64,000 nucleotides of DNA from Polynucleobacter sp. MWH-Spelu-300-X4 (GTDB taxonomy: Bacteria > Pseudomonadota > Gammaproteobacteria > Burkholderiales > Burkholderiaceae). Positions 7,570-15,965 of this stretch are shown one piece after another. The stretch's first letter is position 1. Every line of letters begins with the position of its first letter. Location: NCBI RefSeq assembly GCF_018687515.1, contig NZ_CP061294.1, positions 186,001 to 250,000 of the forward strand, written 5' to 3'. The translations under genes and the position numbers were made by a program. A model generated the notes under the pieces. That model was not told the DNA's origin. It worked only from the letters and a program-made list of their open reading frames with translations, and did no database searches.

Positions 7570-8136
7570 CTATTTTGTCTTTAAGAAATTATTGAGTAAT
7601 TCGTGACCGTATTCAGACAAAATGGATTCAGGGTGGAACTGCACACCTTCTACGGCTAATTTTTTGTGACGCACACCCATGATTTCACCATCATCAGTCC
7701 ATGCGGTAATTTCTAAATCAGCTGGCAGAGATTCTTTCTCAATCGCTAGAGAGTGATATCTAGTTACCGTGAAGTCTTTGGGTAAATCTTTAAAGACACC
7801 TTGTTGTGTGGTGTGAACTGTATCTGTTTTGCCGTGCATCACACGCTTAGCGCGAATAACTTTCCCGCCAAAAGCTTCACCAATCGCTTGATGGCCTAAG
7901 CAAACACCCAGTAGAGGGACTTTACCCGAGAAGTGTTGAATAGCGGCAACCGAGATGCCGGCTTCTTTAGGGCTGCAAGGCCCAGGTGAAATGCAAATAT
8001 GATCTGGCTTTAATGCTTCAATTTCAGCAATAGTAATCTCGTCATTACGAAACACGCGCACATCTGCGCCTAGTTCACCAAAATACTGAACTAAGTTATA
8101 GGTAAAGGAGTCATAGTTATCAATCATTACTAACAT
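7570..8136 (-). CDS. trpG: Anthranilate synthase glutamine amidotransferase subunit
   Basis: This 188-residue class-I glutaminase supplies ammonia to TrpE. The catalytic triad aligns as C79 (GVCLGHQ), H168 and E170 (FHPES), with the oxyanion motif ISPGPCSP. In this group the subunit often also serves aminodeoxychorismate synthase (PabA), so it may be amphibolic. The ATG overlaps the end of trpE by 17 bases, and a GGAGGT four bases upstream lies inside trpE. That arrangement suggests translational coupling to keep the two subunits in balance. Confidence 0.96.
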   Translation of the reverse strand: MLVMIDNYDSFTYNLVQYFGELGADVRVFRNDEITIAEIEALKPDHICISPGPCSPKEAGISVAAIQHFSGKVPLLGVCLGHQAIGEAFGGKVIRAKRVMHGKTDTVHTTQQGVFKDLPKDFTVTRYHSLAIEKESLPADLEITAWTDDGEIMGVRHKKLAVEGVQFHPESILSEYGHELLNNFLKTK

Positions 8137-9637
8137 CGAGACCTCCTTGAACCATTTCAGCTGCGCGCAGTACTGCGCGAGCTTTGGCTTCTGTTTCTTT
8201 CCATTCTGATTCTGGATCAGAATCTGCTACTACACCAGCTCCCGCTTGAGAGTGGACCAATCCATCTTTAATGATGCCTGTGCGAATCACAATTGCCACA
8301 TCCATGTCGCCAGAGAATGACAAATAACCTGCAGCACCGCCGTAAACGCCACGTTTCACAATCTCCATTTCGTCGATGATTTCCATCGCGCGAATTTTTG
8401 GAGCTCCCGACAAAGTACCAGCTGGGAAAGTGGCTCTTAATACGTCCATATTATTGGCATCATCATTAAGCTCACCTTCAACAGAACTCACAATGTGTTG
8501 AACGTGTGAATATTTCTCAATCACCATGCGGTCAGTTACTTTGACTGAACCATTTTTAGCAATTCTGCCAATATCGTTACGAGCTAAATCAATCAACATC
8601 ACATGTTCCGCAATTTCTTTTGGATCAGCTAATAACTCTTTTGCTAACTGTTCATCTTGTTCGGGATTGGATCCGCGAGGTCTTGTACCAGCAATTGGAC
8701 GAACCGTGACGTAGCGCTTTTTCTCACCATCAATTTGTCTAGTTTCTTGGCGAACCAAAATCTCAGGCGAAGAGCCAACAATTTGATGATCGCCAAAGTC
8801 GTAAAGATACATATAAGGCGATGGGTTTAGTGAACGCAAGGCTCTGTACAACGATAGCGGTGAATCGGTATAGGGTTGACTAATGCGCTGGCCAATCACC
8901 ACCTGCATACAGTCACCAGCTAAGATATATTCTTTGGTGCGTTTGACCGCATCCATAAAATTAGCTTTCGCAAATTTGCGAATGGCTTCTGTTTTTTTAG
9001 TTGGAGCCGTACTTGGTGTTTGTATAGCTGTATCTAAACTTTGGCGTAAGGCTTTTAATCTTGCTTGAGCATTTTCATAGGAACCACTTTCCTCTGGGTT
9101 CGCATAGACGATTAAATATAGTTTGCCTGCTAGGTTATCAATCACCGCTAACTCTTCTGTCAGCATTAATTGAATGTCTGGCAGATTTGTTTCATCAGGT
9201 AATTGATGTTTTGCTAAACGAGGCTCGATATAGCGAATAGTGTCGTAACCAAAGTAACCTGCCAAGCCACCGCAAAAACGAGGTAGGCCAGGCTTTAATG
9301 CCACTTTGAATCTGCTGTGATAGTTCGAAATAAAATCTAACGGATTGCCGTGATCTGTTTCTACAACTTTTCCGTCCGTGATGACTTGCGTCACAGGTTG
9401 ATGAGCACCACCACTCACTTTAATTAAAGTTTTTGCTTGCAAGCCAATGATCGAGTAGCGCCCAAAACGCTCGCCACCTACAACGGATTCCAATAAAAAT
9501 GTATTTAAAGTGCCGTGAGCTTGAGTTAGTTTGAGATACAGAGACAAAGGCGTCTCTAGATCTGCCAGTGCCTCAGAAACTAAAGGAATACGGTTATAGC
9601 CTTGTTGGGCTAGAGCATCAAAATCTGCGCGTTGCAT
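8120..9637 (-). CDS. trpE: Anthranilate synthase component I
   Basis: This 505-residue chorismate-utilising enzyme makes anthranilate with TrpG. The N-terminal [18 protein letters not shown] carries the LLES motif linked to tryptophan feedback inhibition. The C-terminal chorismate-binding domain shows [34 protein letters not shown] and [10 protein letters not shown]. Its start codon shares one base with the rpe stop (TAATG), which implies coupling. In many Burkholderiales a phosphoglycolate phosphatase gene sits between rpe and trpE; here it is missing. No leader peptide or attenuator is seen. Confidence 0.97.
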   Translation of the reverse strand: MQRADFDALAQQGYNRIPLVSEALADLETPLSLYLKLTQAHGTLNTFLLESVVGGERFGRYSIIGLQAKTLIKVSGGAHQPVTQVITDGKVVETDHGNPLDFISNYHSRFKVALKPGLPRFCGGLAGYFGYDTIRYIEPRLAKHQLPDETNLPDIQLMLTEELAVIDNLAGKLYLIVYANPEESGSYENAQARLKALRQSLDTAIQTPSTAPTKKTEAIRKFAKANFMDAVKRTKEYILAGDCMQVVIGQRISQPYTDSPLSLYRALRSLNPSPYMYLYDFGDHQIVGSSPEILVRQETRQIDGEKKRYVTVRPIAGTRPRGSNPEQDEQLAKELLADPKEIAEHVMLIDLARNDIGRIAKNGSVKVTDRMVIEKYSHVQHIVSSVEGELNDDANNMDVLRATFPAGTLSGAPKIRAMEIIDEMEIVKRGVYGGAAGYLSFSGDMDVAIVIRTGIIKDGLVHSQAGAGVVADSDPESEWKETEAKARAVLRAAEMVQGGLDVSND

Positions 9638-10347
9638 TAGACTTTTCCTAGCTCCTCACGCATGCTGTCGATGATGGCTTTGTAATCAGGTTTGCCAAAA
9701 ATAGCAGAACCTGCAACAAAAGTATCAGCGCCTGCTGCCGCGATTTCTCGGATGTTGTCGACTTTAACGCCACCATCAATTTCTAAGCGAATCTTCTTAC
9801 CAGTTTTAGCTTCATGAGCCAAAAGCTTCGCCTTAGTTTCGCGTAACTTATCTAATGTGCTGGGGATAAAAGATTGACCGCCAAAGCCAGGGTTCACTGA
9901 CATGAGAAGTACTAAATCTAATTTATCTAAAACATGGTCGAGGTAGTGCAAAGGCGTGGCTGGATTAAATACCAAGCCAGCTTGGCAGCCATTGTCACGA
10001 ATAAGACCTAATGTCCTGTCAATATGTGAGCTGGCCTCTGGGTGAAAGCTAATTAAATTAGCGCCTGCTTTTGCAAAATCAGGGACGATACGATCTACCG
10101 GTTCCACCATTAAGTGAACATCGATACAAGCCGGTTGACCGTCTTTTACTGCGTAAGAACGAATAGCCTCACAAACCAAAGGGCCAATCGTTAAATTGGG
10201 CACATAGTGGTTATCCATCACATCAAAGTGAATCCAATCAGCCCCAGAAGCCAATACATTCTTGACTTCTTCGCCTAAACGGGCAAAGTCCGCCGACAAA
10301 ATAGAGGGGGCAATGAGGTATGAATTTGGGGTATTTGTTTTAGCCAT
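9637..10347 (-). CDS. rpe: Ribulose-phosphate 3-epimerase
   Basis: This 236-residue TIM-barrel epimerase interconverts ribulose 5-phosphate and xylulose 5-phosphate. Segments [49 protein letters not shown] and [11 protein letters not shown] give the metal ligands and the acid/base aspartates. About ten extra residues precede the usual start. It opens the minus-strand trp operon, which links pentose phosphate supply with PRPP-dependent tryptophan synthesis. It is divergent from apaG across 60 bases. Confidence 0.97.
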   Translation of the reverse strand: MAKTNTPNSYLIAPSILSADFARLGEEVKNVLASGADWIHFDVMDNHYVPNLTIGPLVCEAIRSYAVKDGQPACIDVHLMVEPVDRIVPDFAKAGANLISFHPEASSHIDRTLGLIRDNGCQAGLVFNPATPLHYLDHVLDKLDLVLLMSVNPGFGGQSFIPSTLDKLRETKAKLLAHEAKTGKKIRLEIDGGVKVDNIREIAAAGADTFVAGSAIFGKPDYKAIIDSMREELGKV

Positions 10348-10407
10348 AGTGTGATTCTATCGTGGTCTGGCTTGCAGTAGCGTCTTCTATAGCGCAGAAT
10401 TGGTGCC

Positions 10408-10782
10408 ATGGAACAACATCAATTCAATGTTCAGGTAAAAGTAACCTATTTGGCGGATGAATCAGACCCCGAAAATAGGCAGTTTGCCTTTGCTTATACG
10501 GTGACTATTAAGAACGTAGGGCAACTGCCGGCTCAGTTAATAGCAAGACACTGGATCATTACAGATGGTGATAACGATGTTCAAGAGGTTCGTGGCCTAG
10601 GGGTTGTGGGGCAACAGCCTTTATTGCGCCCTGGCGAGCAGTTTGAGTACACCAGTTGGGCCACCTTACCAACCCCTATGGGCACCATGCGAGGAGATTT
10701 CTTCTGCGTGAGCGAAGATGCCCAGTTCTTCCAAGCACCTATTCCCGAATTTGCCTTGGTGATGCCAAGAACCTTGCATTAA
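10408..10782 (+). CDS. apaG: ApaG domain protein
   Basis: This 124-residue protein has the fibronectin-III-like ApaG fold, with QFAFAYTVTIKNVG, RHWIITDGDNDVQEVRGLGVVGQQP, FEYTSWATLPTPMGTMRGDF and a C-terminal FALVMPRTLH. ApaG proteins have been linked to Co/Mg tolerance and pyrophosphate binding, but the exact role is unsettled. The gene is divergent from rpe, and its stop lies 29 bases from the stop of a small minus-strand gene. Confidence 0.95.
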   Translation: MEQHQFNVQVKVTYLADESDPENRQFAFAYTVTIKNVGQLPAQLIARHWIITDGDNDVQEVRGLGVVGQQPLLRPGEQFEYTSWATLPTPMGTMRGDFFCVSEDAQFFQAPIPEFALVMPRTLH

Positions 10783-10811
10783 AAGGTTTTTAGAGGGGTT
10801 CTTAAGGCGAA

Positions 10812-10928
10812 TTATTGGTCTTTGCGACCCATCATGGTCCAAACAACGATAATTACCAATATTAATAAAGCTACGCCAGCCTCTAGAGCAAATAAAAGCA
10901 TGGGATATTCATCAAATAAATCAGCCAA
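10812..10928 (-). CDS. Small single-span membrane protein (38 aa, TTG start)
   Basis: This minus-strand frame encodes 38 residues: a short acidic N-terminus (ADLFDEYPM), one hydrophobic span of about 20 residues containing a glutamate (LLFALEAGVALL then ILVIIVVW), and a basic tail ending MMGRKDQ. AAGGAA lies seven bases before the TTG start, which is ideal spacing. I recall short proteins of the 'LLEAG...WWTM' type beside apaG and mltA in other Burkholderiales, which supports a real gene, though that is from memory. The function is unknown. It overlaps the 5' end of the longest mltA frame on the other strand. Confidence 0.65.
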   Translation of the reverse strand: MADLFDEYPMLLFALEAGVALLILVIIVVWTMMGRKDQ

Positions 10929-12102
10929 TTTCAAGTTCCTTTGGGGTAAATGTCATTACATATGGGGTAAGGATAGTGCTTTTTGGGGCATAAGAGGGGT
11001 TGTTCGGTATGTTCTAGGTATTACGGTTGCGGCAGTGCTATTTTCTTGCGCCAGTGCACCTGAATATAGAAGTACTTCATCAAAAAGCTCATCCTACACA
11101 TCTAGCGGTGCCCAGCTACAGCAAGTGGCTTGGAGTCAGTTGCCTGGTTGGCAAGAGGATGATTTAACGCAAGCTTGGCCTGCTTGGCAAAGAAGTTGTC
11201 AGGGGTTTATGAGAAGGAACCCCAGTGACATTGATTGGAAGCCTGCTTGTAGTGCTAGCAATAAGGTTAATGCTTCAGATCCAAGTGCTATTCGCCGCTA
11301 TTTTGAAAGCTACATGAAGGTGATGGAAATTAGGCATCAAAGTGGTCCTTCAGCTGGCAGTTCTAATGGTTTGATTACTGGATATTACGAGCCCTACTTA
11401 AATGGGGCGCGTGAGCGTGGTGGTGCCTTTCAAACACCATTGCATCGATACCCAGATGCTTGGAAAAAGAAAAAGCCAACAGAGTTGCCAAGTCGCGCAG
11501 AGCTATTAGCCAGTGGTCAATTAAAAGGCCAAGAGATTGTGTGGGTGGATGACCCAGTTGCTGCTGCATTCATGCATATTCAGGGATCGGGTCGTATTCG
11601 TATGAAAGATGGCACGATGGTGCGTTTAGGTTTTGCGGGAACTAATGACCATAAATTTCAGTCATTTGCTCAGTGGTTGTTAGATCGCAAAGAAATTACG
11701 CGAGCGAATGCAACCATGCAAGGCATTCAAAGTTGGGCGAATAAAAATCCATCACGTGTTCAAGAAATGTTGAACGCTAACCCTCGTTATGTCTTTTTTA
11801 AAGAGTTGCCTGCTCAAGGTGTGGATGTTGGGCCTATTGGCGCCTTAGGCGTTCCTTTAACCGCGGAAAGAAGTATTGCGATTGATACCAAGTTATTGCC
11901 GCTTGGCGCGCCTGTGTATTTGGCAAGCACCTATCCTTTGAGCGAGAAACCTTTGCGTCGTTTAATGATGGCGCAGGACACAGGTAGTGCCATCATTGGT
12001 GCGGTACGCGCTGATTTCTATTGGGGTACTGGGGAGCAGGCGGGTGAGTACGCCGGCAGAATGAAGCAACAAGGCAGAATGTGGCTATTGTTGCCGCGTT
12101 AA
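10900..12102 (+). CDS. mltA: Membrane-bound lytic murein transglycosylase A
   Basis: MltA is an outer-membrane lipoprotein that cleaves peptidoglycan to anhydro-muropeptides. The MltA barrel (ITGYYEPYLNGAR, IQGSGRIRMKDG, LGFAGTND) and the C-terminal 3D domain with the conserved aspartates (AQDTGSAIIGAVRADFYWG) are complete. A hydrophobic segment ends in the lipobox VLFSC (Cys about 51 from ATG 10900). The start is unclear: the frame runs back to 10822, but no ATG, GTG or TTG lies close before the signal segment. ATG 10900 leaves an unusually long n-region, and the small minus-strand gene overlaps this 5' end. A rare start codon is possible. It is convergent with paaG. Confidence 0.9.
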   Translation: MGYSSNKSANFKFLWGKCHYIWGKDSAFWGIRGVVRYVLGITVAAVLFSCASAPEYRSTSSKSSSYTSSGAQLQQVAWSQLPGWQEDDLTQAWPAWQRSCQGFMRRNPSDIDWKPACSASNKVNASDPSAIRRYFESYMKVMEIRHQSGPSAGSSNGLITGYYEPYLNGARERGGAFQTPLHRYPDAWKKKKPTELPSRAELLASGQLKGQEIVWVDDPVAAAFMHIQGSGRIRMKDGTMVRLGFAGTNDHKFQSFAQWLLDRKEITRANATMQGIQSWANKNPSRVQEMLNANPRYVFFKELPAQGVDVGPIGALGVPLTAERSIAIDTKLLPLGAPVYLASTYPLSEKPLRRLMMAQDTGSAIIGAVRADFYWGTGEQAGEYAGRMKQQGRMWLLLPR

Positions 12103-12136
12103 ATCATTACTTCTACACATGGCGCGCTTATCTTTA

Positions 12137-12925
12137 TCACTCACCAATAAATTTAGCAGGGCGTTTTTCTAAGAAGGCTTCAATACCTTCTTTGAAATCT
12201 TTTGTTTTACCAAGTCTGACTTGAGCATCACGCTCCACATCCAATTGTTGATCAAGCGTATTTGTAAAGGCAGCGCGAATAGCTTGTTTCATTTCAGCTA
12301 GTGCAAGGGCGGGGAGATTCGCTAAATGTTGCGCCAATTTTTCTGCCTCTGCCATTAATGATTCATCATCAATCGCTTTCCAGATGAGCCCCATGCGCTC
12401 AGCTTCTTCACCGGTAATGGTCTCACCCGTCATGGCTAATCCCAATGCCTTTTGAAGGCCCACGCGTCTTGGTAGGAGCCAAGTGCCACCTGCATCAGGT
12501 AGTAGGCCAATGCGGACAAAGGCTTGTGTCATCACCGCTTTTTTACCCATCAATGTTAAATCTGCACCAAGTGCTAAATTCGCGCCTGCTCCAGCAGCTA
12601 CACCATTCACGGCAGCAATAATGGGCTGCTTCAAATTGGCCATGCGGCGGACCAACACGTTGTAATTTTTTTCTAGCGTGTCAGATAAATCATCTAGGGA
12701 TGTAGCTGGATCGGCTAAATCTTGGCCTGCGCAAAATCCTCTGCCAGCACCTGTTATTAAGACCACGCGAATGGCGGGATCCTGTTCTACTAAATCTAAT
12801 GCGGATCGTAGATCCGCATGCATTTGATAGGTCAGGCTATTAATTTTTGCTGGACGATTAAGGGTAATGGTCGCGATCCCTTGGTTAGATTCATAAATGA
12901 CTTCCGCAAATTCTTTTTTGCTCAT
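12137..12925 (-). CDS. paaG: Enoyl-CoA hydratase/isomerase, PaaG-like
   Basis: This crotonase-fold protein is 262 residues from the chosen ATG 12925; the frame extends to 12967 without a ribosome binding site at either point. It has the oxyanion-hole segments GRGFCAGQDL and NGVAAGAGANLAL, and the PaaG-type LLPDAGGTWLLPRRVG. The glutamates of true hydratases are replaced by alanine and aspartate there, as in PaaG, the isomerase of ring-epoxyphenylacetyl-CoA or of 2,3/3,4-enoyl-CoA. No other paa genes are in the window, so a general enoyl-CoA isomerase role is also possible. It is divergent from another crotonase gene, with two 14-bp palindromes between or beside the starts. Confidence 0.85.
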   Translation of the reverse strand: MSKKEFAEVIYESNQGIATITLNRPAKINSLTYQMHADLRSALDLVEQDPAIRVVLITGAGRGFCAGQDLADPATSLDDLSDTLEKNYNVLVRRMANLKQPIIAAVNGVAAGAGANLALGADLTLMGKKAVMTQAFVRIGLLPDAGGTWLLPRRVGLQKALGLAMTGETITGEEAERMGLIWKAIDDESLMAEAEKLAQHLANLPALALAEMKQAIRAAFTNTLDQQLDVERDAQVRLGKTKDFKEGIEAFLEKRPAKFIGE

Positions 12926-12955
12926 TTTTAGCCCGATTACAAATGTTTGTCGTTG

Positions 12956-12969
12956 AGATGCTAGCATCT
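12956..12969. promoter_or_regulatory. 14-bp perfect palindrome upstream of paaG-like gene
   Basis: AGATGCTAGCATCT is self-complementary across all 14 bases. It lies 31 bases upstream of the chosen paaG start, in the probable 5' untranslated or promoter region. It is a candidate operator for a dimeric repressor such as a TetR-family protein; no such gene is in the window. Confidence 0.5.
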
Positions 12970-13006
12970 TGTCAGAGTTTAGGGGTAAGCTCTTGTTTTG
13001 CCTTAA

Positions 13007-13020
13007 ATCTCATATGAGAT
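13007..13020. promoter_or_regulatory. 14-bp perfect palindrome between divergent crotonase genes
   Basis: ATCTCATATGAGAT is perfectly self-complementary and lies 46 bases upstream of the plus-strand enoyl-CoA hydratase. With the palindrome at 12956-12969 it gives one site near each divergent promoter. The two sequences share only their outer ATCT/AGAT character, so they may bind one flexible regulator or two different ones. Confidence 0.5.
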
Positions 13021-13065
13021 CTATAAAAGACATCAATAGAAGTTAAAGGGAACGAAGGAAGCGCT

Positions 13066-13842
13066 ATGAGCTACGAAACAATTATTAAAACTGTTGAAGG
13101 TCGTGTGGGTGTAGTTACATTAAATCGCCCCAAAGCATTGAATGCCTTAAATGATCAATTAATGGATGAATTGGGTGATGCTTTAACTGGTTTTGATGCG
13201 GATGAAAACATTTCTTGTATCGTGATTACTGGTAGTGAAAAAGCTTTTGCTGCTGGTGCTGATATTGGCATGATGGCTAAATACAGCTTTACAGATGTAT
13301 ATAAGGGTGACTACATCACGCGTAATTGGGAAACTATTCGCAAGATTCGCAAACCTGTGATTGCAGCAGTTGCTGGTTATGCATTGGGTGGTGGTTGTGA
13401 GCTTGCCATGATGTGTGATTTCATCATTGCTGCTGATACAGCTAAGTTTGGTCAGCCTGAAGTGAAGTTAGGCATCATTCCTGGTGCAGGTGGTACACAG
13501 CGTTTGCCTAGAGCTGTCTCAAAAGCTAAAGCGATGGATTTGTGTTTAACAGCGCGCATGATGGATGCAGCTGAAGCTGAGCGTGCTGGTTTGGTGTCGC
13601 GCATTGTTGCTGCAGATAAGTTATTAGAAGAAACCATGGCTGTTGCGAAAACAATTTCTGAGATGTCTTTGCCAGTCATCATGATGGTGAAAGAAAGCGT
13701 GAATGCTGCTTATGAAACTTCATTAAATGAAGGTGTTCATTTTGAGCGTCGTCTCTTCCATTCATGTTTTGCTACGGAAGATCAAAAAGAAGGTATGGCG
13801 GCTTTTGTTGAAAAGCGCCCAGCTAACTTTAAAAATCAGTAA
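13066..13842 (+). CDS. Enoyl-CoA hydratase (crotonase)
   Basis: This 258-residue protein closely follows mitochondrial-type short-chain enoyl-CoA hydratase. Both catalytic glutamates are present, in [11 protein letters not shown] and [21 protein letters not shown]. The oxyanion-hole segment [11 protein letters not shown] and the C-terminal [14 protein letters not shown] are also seen. It hydrates trans-2-enoyl-CoA to 3-hydroxyacyl-CoA in beta-oxidation or phenylacetate breakdown (PaaF-like). GAAGGA sits six bases before the ATG. It is divergent from the PaaG-like gene, which suggests shared control of the two steps. Confidence 0.94.
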   Translation: MSYETIIKTVEGRVGVVTLNRPKALNALNDQLMDELGDALTGFDADENISCIVITGSEKAFAAGADIGMMAKYSFTDVYKGDYITRNWETIRKIRKPVIAAVAGYALGGGCELAMMCDFIIAADTAKFGQPEVKLGIIPGAGGTQRLPRAVSKAKAMDLCLTARMMDAAEAERAGLVSRIVAADKLLEETMAVAKTISEMSLPVIMMVKESVNAAYETSLNEGVHFERRLFHSCFATEDQKEGMAAFVEKRPANFKNQ

Positions 13843-13877
13843 ACCAGTGAATCAGTAAATAAGTAATACGGATTAAG

Positions 13878-14654
13878 TTGAAATCACTAAAGTTGTTAAA
13901 AGAACTAAAGTCACTATTGTTAATAGTGACTTTAGTTTTAACGTCCTGCGCAGTCTTTGAGAGTGGCGATAAAGAAGCGCCACTTACAGAAGATATTGGT
14001 AAATTTTCTGATTTAAATCAGGGCGGCCGTTTACCGAAAGCGTGGCAAATTTGGCGTATTACGCCTCAGAAAAATCACACTGAATACACTTTAAAAAAGC
14101 ATGATGGTAAAACCGTCTTGCATGCGGATGCCAATATATCTGCTTCTGGATTGGTCTTGCCGTTAAAGCCAAGAGCAACTAAAGATTTGTTTTTGAGTTG
14201 GGAGTGGAAGGCGCTGAGTTATATTCCTGGAGCAGATCTTACGGACTCTCATAGAGATGATGCCCCTTTAAGAATTTTGGTGGCATTTGATGGGGATAAA
14301 AGTAGCTTGCCGCTTCGCGATCAAATGGTTTTTGAGTTAGCCAAAATTGTTAGTGGCCACGATATGCCTTATGCCAGTTTGATGTATGTATGGGCGGCTA
14401 AAAGTCCTGTTGAAACCATCATCACTAGCTCAAGAACTTCACGCATCAAAATGATTGTGGTTAATAGTGGTCAAACGGCTATTGGCGAGTGGCAAAAACA
14501 TCACCGCGATTTAGCTAAAGACTATAAGGCTGCATTCCATGAAGAGCCCGGTCAGGTGATTGGCTTGGGTTTATTAACCGATAGTGATAACACCCGCACT
14601 CAAGTTAATGCCATTTATGGCGATATTGCTTTATCGCCTTATCGAGATAAATAA
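13878..14654 (+). CDS. DUF3047 family lipoprotein
   Basis: This 258-residue protein starts with TTG at 13878; no ATG is available before the signal peptide. A basic start and the hydrophobic run LLLIVTLVL end in the lipobox LTSC (Cys about 24), so it should be a lipoprotein. The body has the DUF3047 features LSWEWKA, DDAPLRILVAF and MYVWA, plus RIKMIVVNSG and a C-terminal TQVNAIYGDIALSPY. The family is believed periplasmic, with no known reaction. A perfect 16-bp inverted repeat lies within the signal-peptide codons. It ends 16 bases inside the convergent M20 gene. Confidence 0.8.
   Translation: MKSLKLLKELKSLLLIVTLVLTSCAVFESGDKEAPLTEDIGKFSDLNQGGRLPKAWQIWRITPQKNHTEYTLKKHDGKTVLHADANISASGLVLPLKPRATKDLFLSWEWKALSYIPGADLTDSHRDDAPLRILVAFDGDKSSLPLRDQMVFELAKIVSGHDMPYASLMYVWAAKSPVETIITSSRTSRIKMIVVNSGQTAIGEWQKHHRDLAKDYKAAFHEEPGQVIGLGLLTDSDNTRTQVNAIYGDIALSPYRDK
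13903..13937. repeat. Perfect 16-bp inverted repeat inside a signal-peptide coding region
   Basis: AACTAAAGTCACTATT (13903-13918) and its exact complement (13922-13937) flank a 3-base loop, GTT, with a short T-run after it. It spans about codons 9-20 of the DUF3047 gene, just after the TTG start. In RNA it could terminate or attenuate transcription from the upstream hydratase gene, or control lipoprotein translation. Confidence 0.7.
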
Positions 14655-15832
14655 CGCATCGCTAATTGCACCCAATAGCTGGATCCCAAAGGTAGCAATT
14701 CATCATTAAAATCGTAGCATGGGTTGTGTAATTGGCATGGTCCTAGACCATGTCCTTGAGAGCGGTGATCGCCATCACCGTTACCAATAAACACATAACA
14801 GCCTGGTTTTGCTTGCAGCATATAAGCAAAGTCTTCCGCACCCATCGTTGGGTCGATGCGTGGATTAACGCGATGTTCACCCACTAGGTCTTTCATGACT
14901 TCAACAGCGAAAGCGGTTTCTTTTTCGTGGTTAATCGTTGGTGGGTAGTTTCTCAAAAACTCAACTTCCGCCTTGCAATCAAATGCACCTGCAACAGATG
15001 CTGCGATTTGATGCAATCTGCTTTCAATTAAATCTAGCACTTCGTGCGTGAAAGTTCTTACTGTGCCGCCAATCCAAGCGCTATCTGGAATGATGTTGCT
15101 GGCATCTCCCGCATGAAACTGTGTAATTGATAAAACGGCCGCATCAATTGGGCGTTTATTACGGGTAATGATCCCTTGTAACGCACTTAACATTTGACCT
15201 GCTGCAAAAACTGGGTCCGCGCTGTTGTGGGGAAGTGCAGCATGACCACCTTTGCCGGTGATCGTAATGACAAACTCATTACTAGAAGCCATCATCGGGC
15301 CTGGGGTCACGCCAAATTCACCAACAGCTAAACCTGGCCAGTTATGCATACCAAATACGGCATCGCAAGGAAATAAATCAAATAAACCATCTTTGATCAT
15401 TTCTCGAGCGCCACCACCACCTTCTTCAGCTGGTTGGAAAATGAAATGAACCGTACCTTTAAAGTCACGGTGTTTAGATAAATATTCTGCAGCACCTAGC
15501 AACATCGCAACATGGCCATCATGACCACAAGCATGCATTTTTCCATCATGCGTTGATGCATGATCAAAACGATTGTGTTCCTGTAAAGGTAGGGCATCCA
15601 TATCAGCTCTTAAGCCGATAGATTGTCCTTTACCTTGTGTACCTTCGATGGTGCCAACAACACCGGTTTTACCAAGACCTCGATGAACAGCGATTCCCCA
15701 AGCTTGAAGTTTTTCAGCAACCACATCTGAGGTACGTTTTTCTTCAAAAGAAAGCTCTGGATGCGCGTGTATATCTCTGCGAATCGCTTGAATGACTGCT
15801 GCTGATTGGAGAATCTCGGGTAATAGTTTCAT
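14639..15832 (-). CDS. M20 family amidohydrolase (hippurate hydrolase-like)
   Basis: This 397-residue metallopeptidase removes an acyl group from an N-acyl amino acid or similar amide. The metal-site motifs RADMDALPL, HACGHDGHVAML, PAEEGGGGAREMI, FGMHNWPG and MGAEDFAYML are all intact, with the dimerisation domain in between. Genes of this type are annotated as hippurate hydrolase, N-acyl-L-amino acid amidohydrolase or indole-acetyl-amino acid hydrolase; the substrate cannot be told from sequence. It has no signal peptide, so it is cytoplasmic. It is convergent with and overlaps the DUF3047 gene by 16 bases. Confidence 0.92.
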   Translation of the reverse strand: MKLLPEILQSAAVIQAIRRDIHAHPELSFEEKRTSDVVAEKLQAWGIAVHRGLGKTGVVGTIEGTQGKGQSIGLRADMDALPLQEHNRFDHASTHDGKMHACGHDGHVAMLLGAAEYLSKHRDFKGTVHFIFQPAEEGGGGAREMIKDGLFDLFPCDAVFGMHNWPGLAVGEFGVTPGPMMASSNEFVITITGKGGHAALPHNSADPVFAAGQMLSALQGIITRNKRPIDAAVLSITQFHAGDASNIIPDSAWIGGTVRTFTHEVLDLIESRLHQIAASVAGAFDCKAEVEFLRNYPPTINHEKETAFAVEVMKDLVGEHRVNPRIDPTMGAEDFAYMLQAKPGCYVFIGNGDGDHRSQGHGLGPCQLHNPCYDFNDELLPLGSSYWVQLAMRYLSR

Positions 15833-15965
15833 AAGTTTTATATTAGCTGCTCAACCTAAATCATATCTCTTATAAGGGTTATTGAGTATGCTTGGTATTC
15901 ATGACATTTTGGTGCAGTATTTCACATATCCGCTTAATTTTAATAATTTATAAAGGAGATAAGCG

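Noticed and set aside
9637..10407. A trp leader peptide or attenuator before the trp operon
   Set aside because: No short frame with tandem tryptophan codons or terminator/antiterminator stems is seen before rpe or in the rpe-trpE junction.
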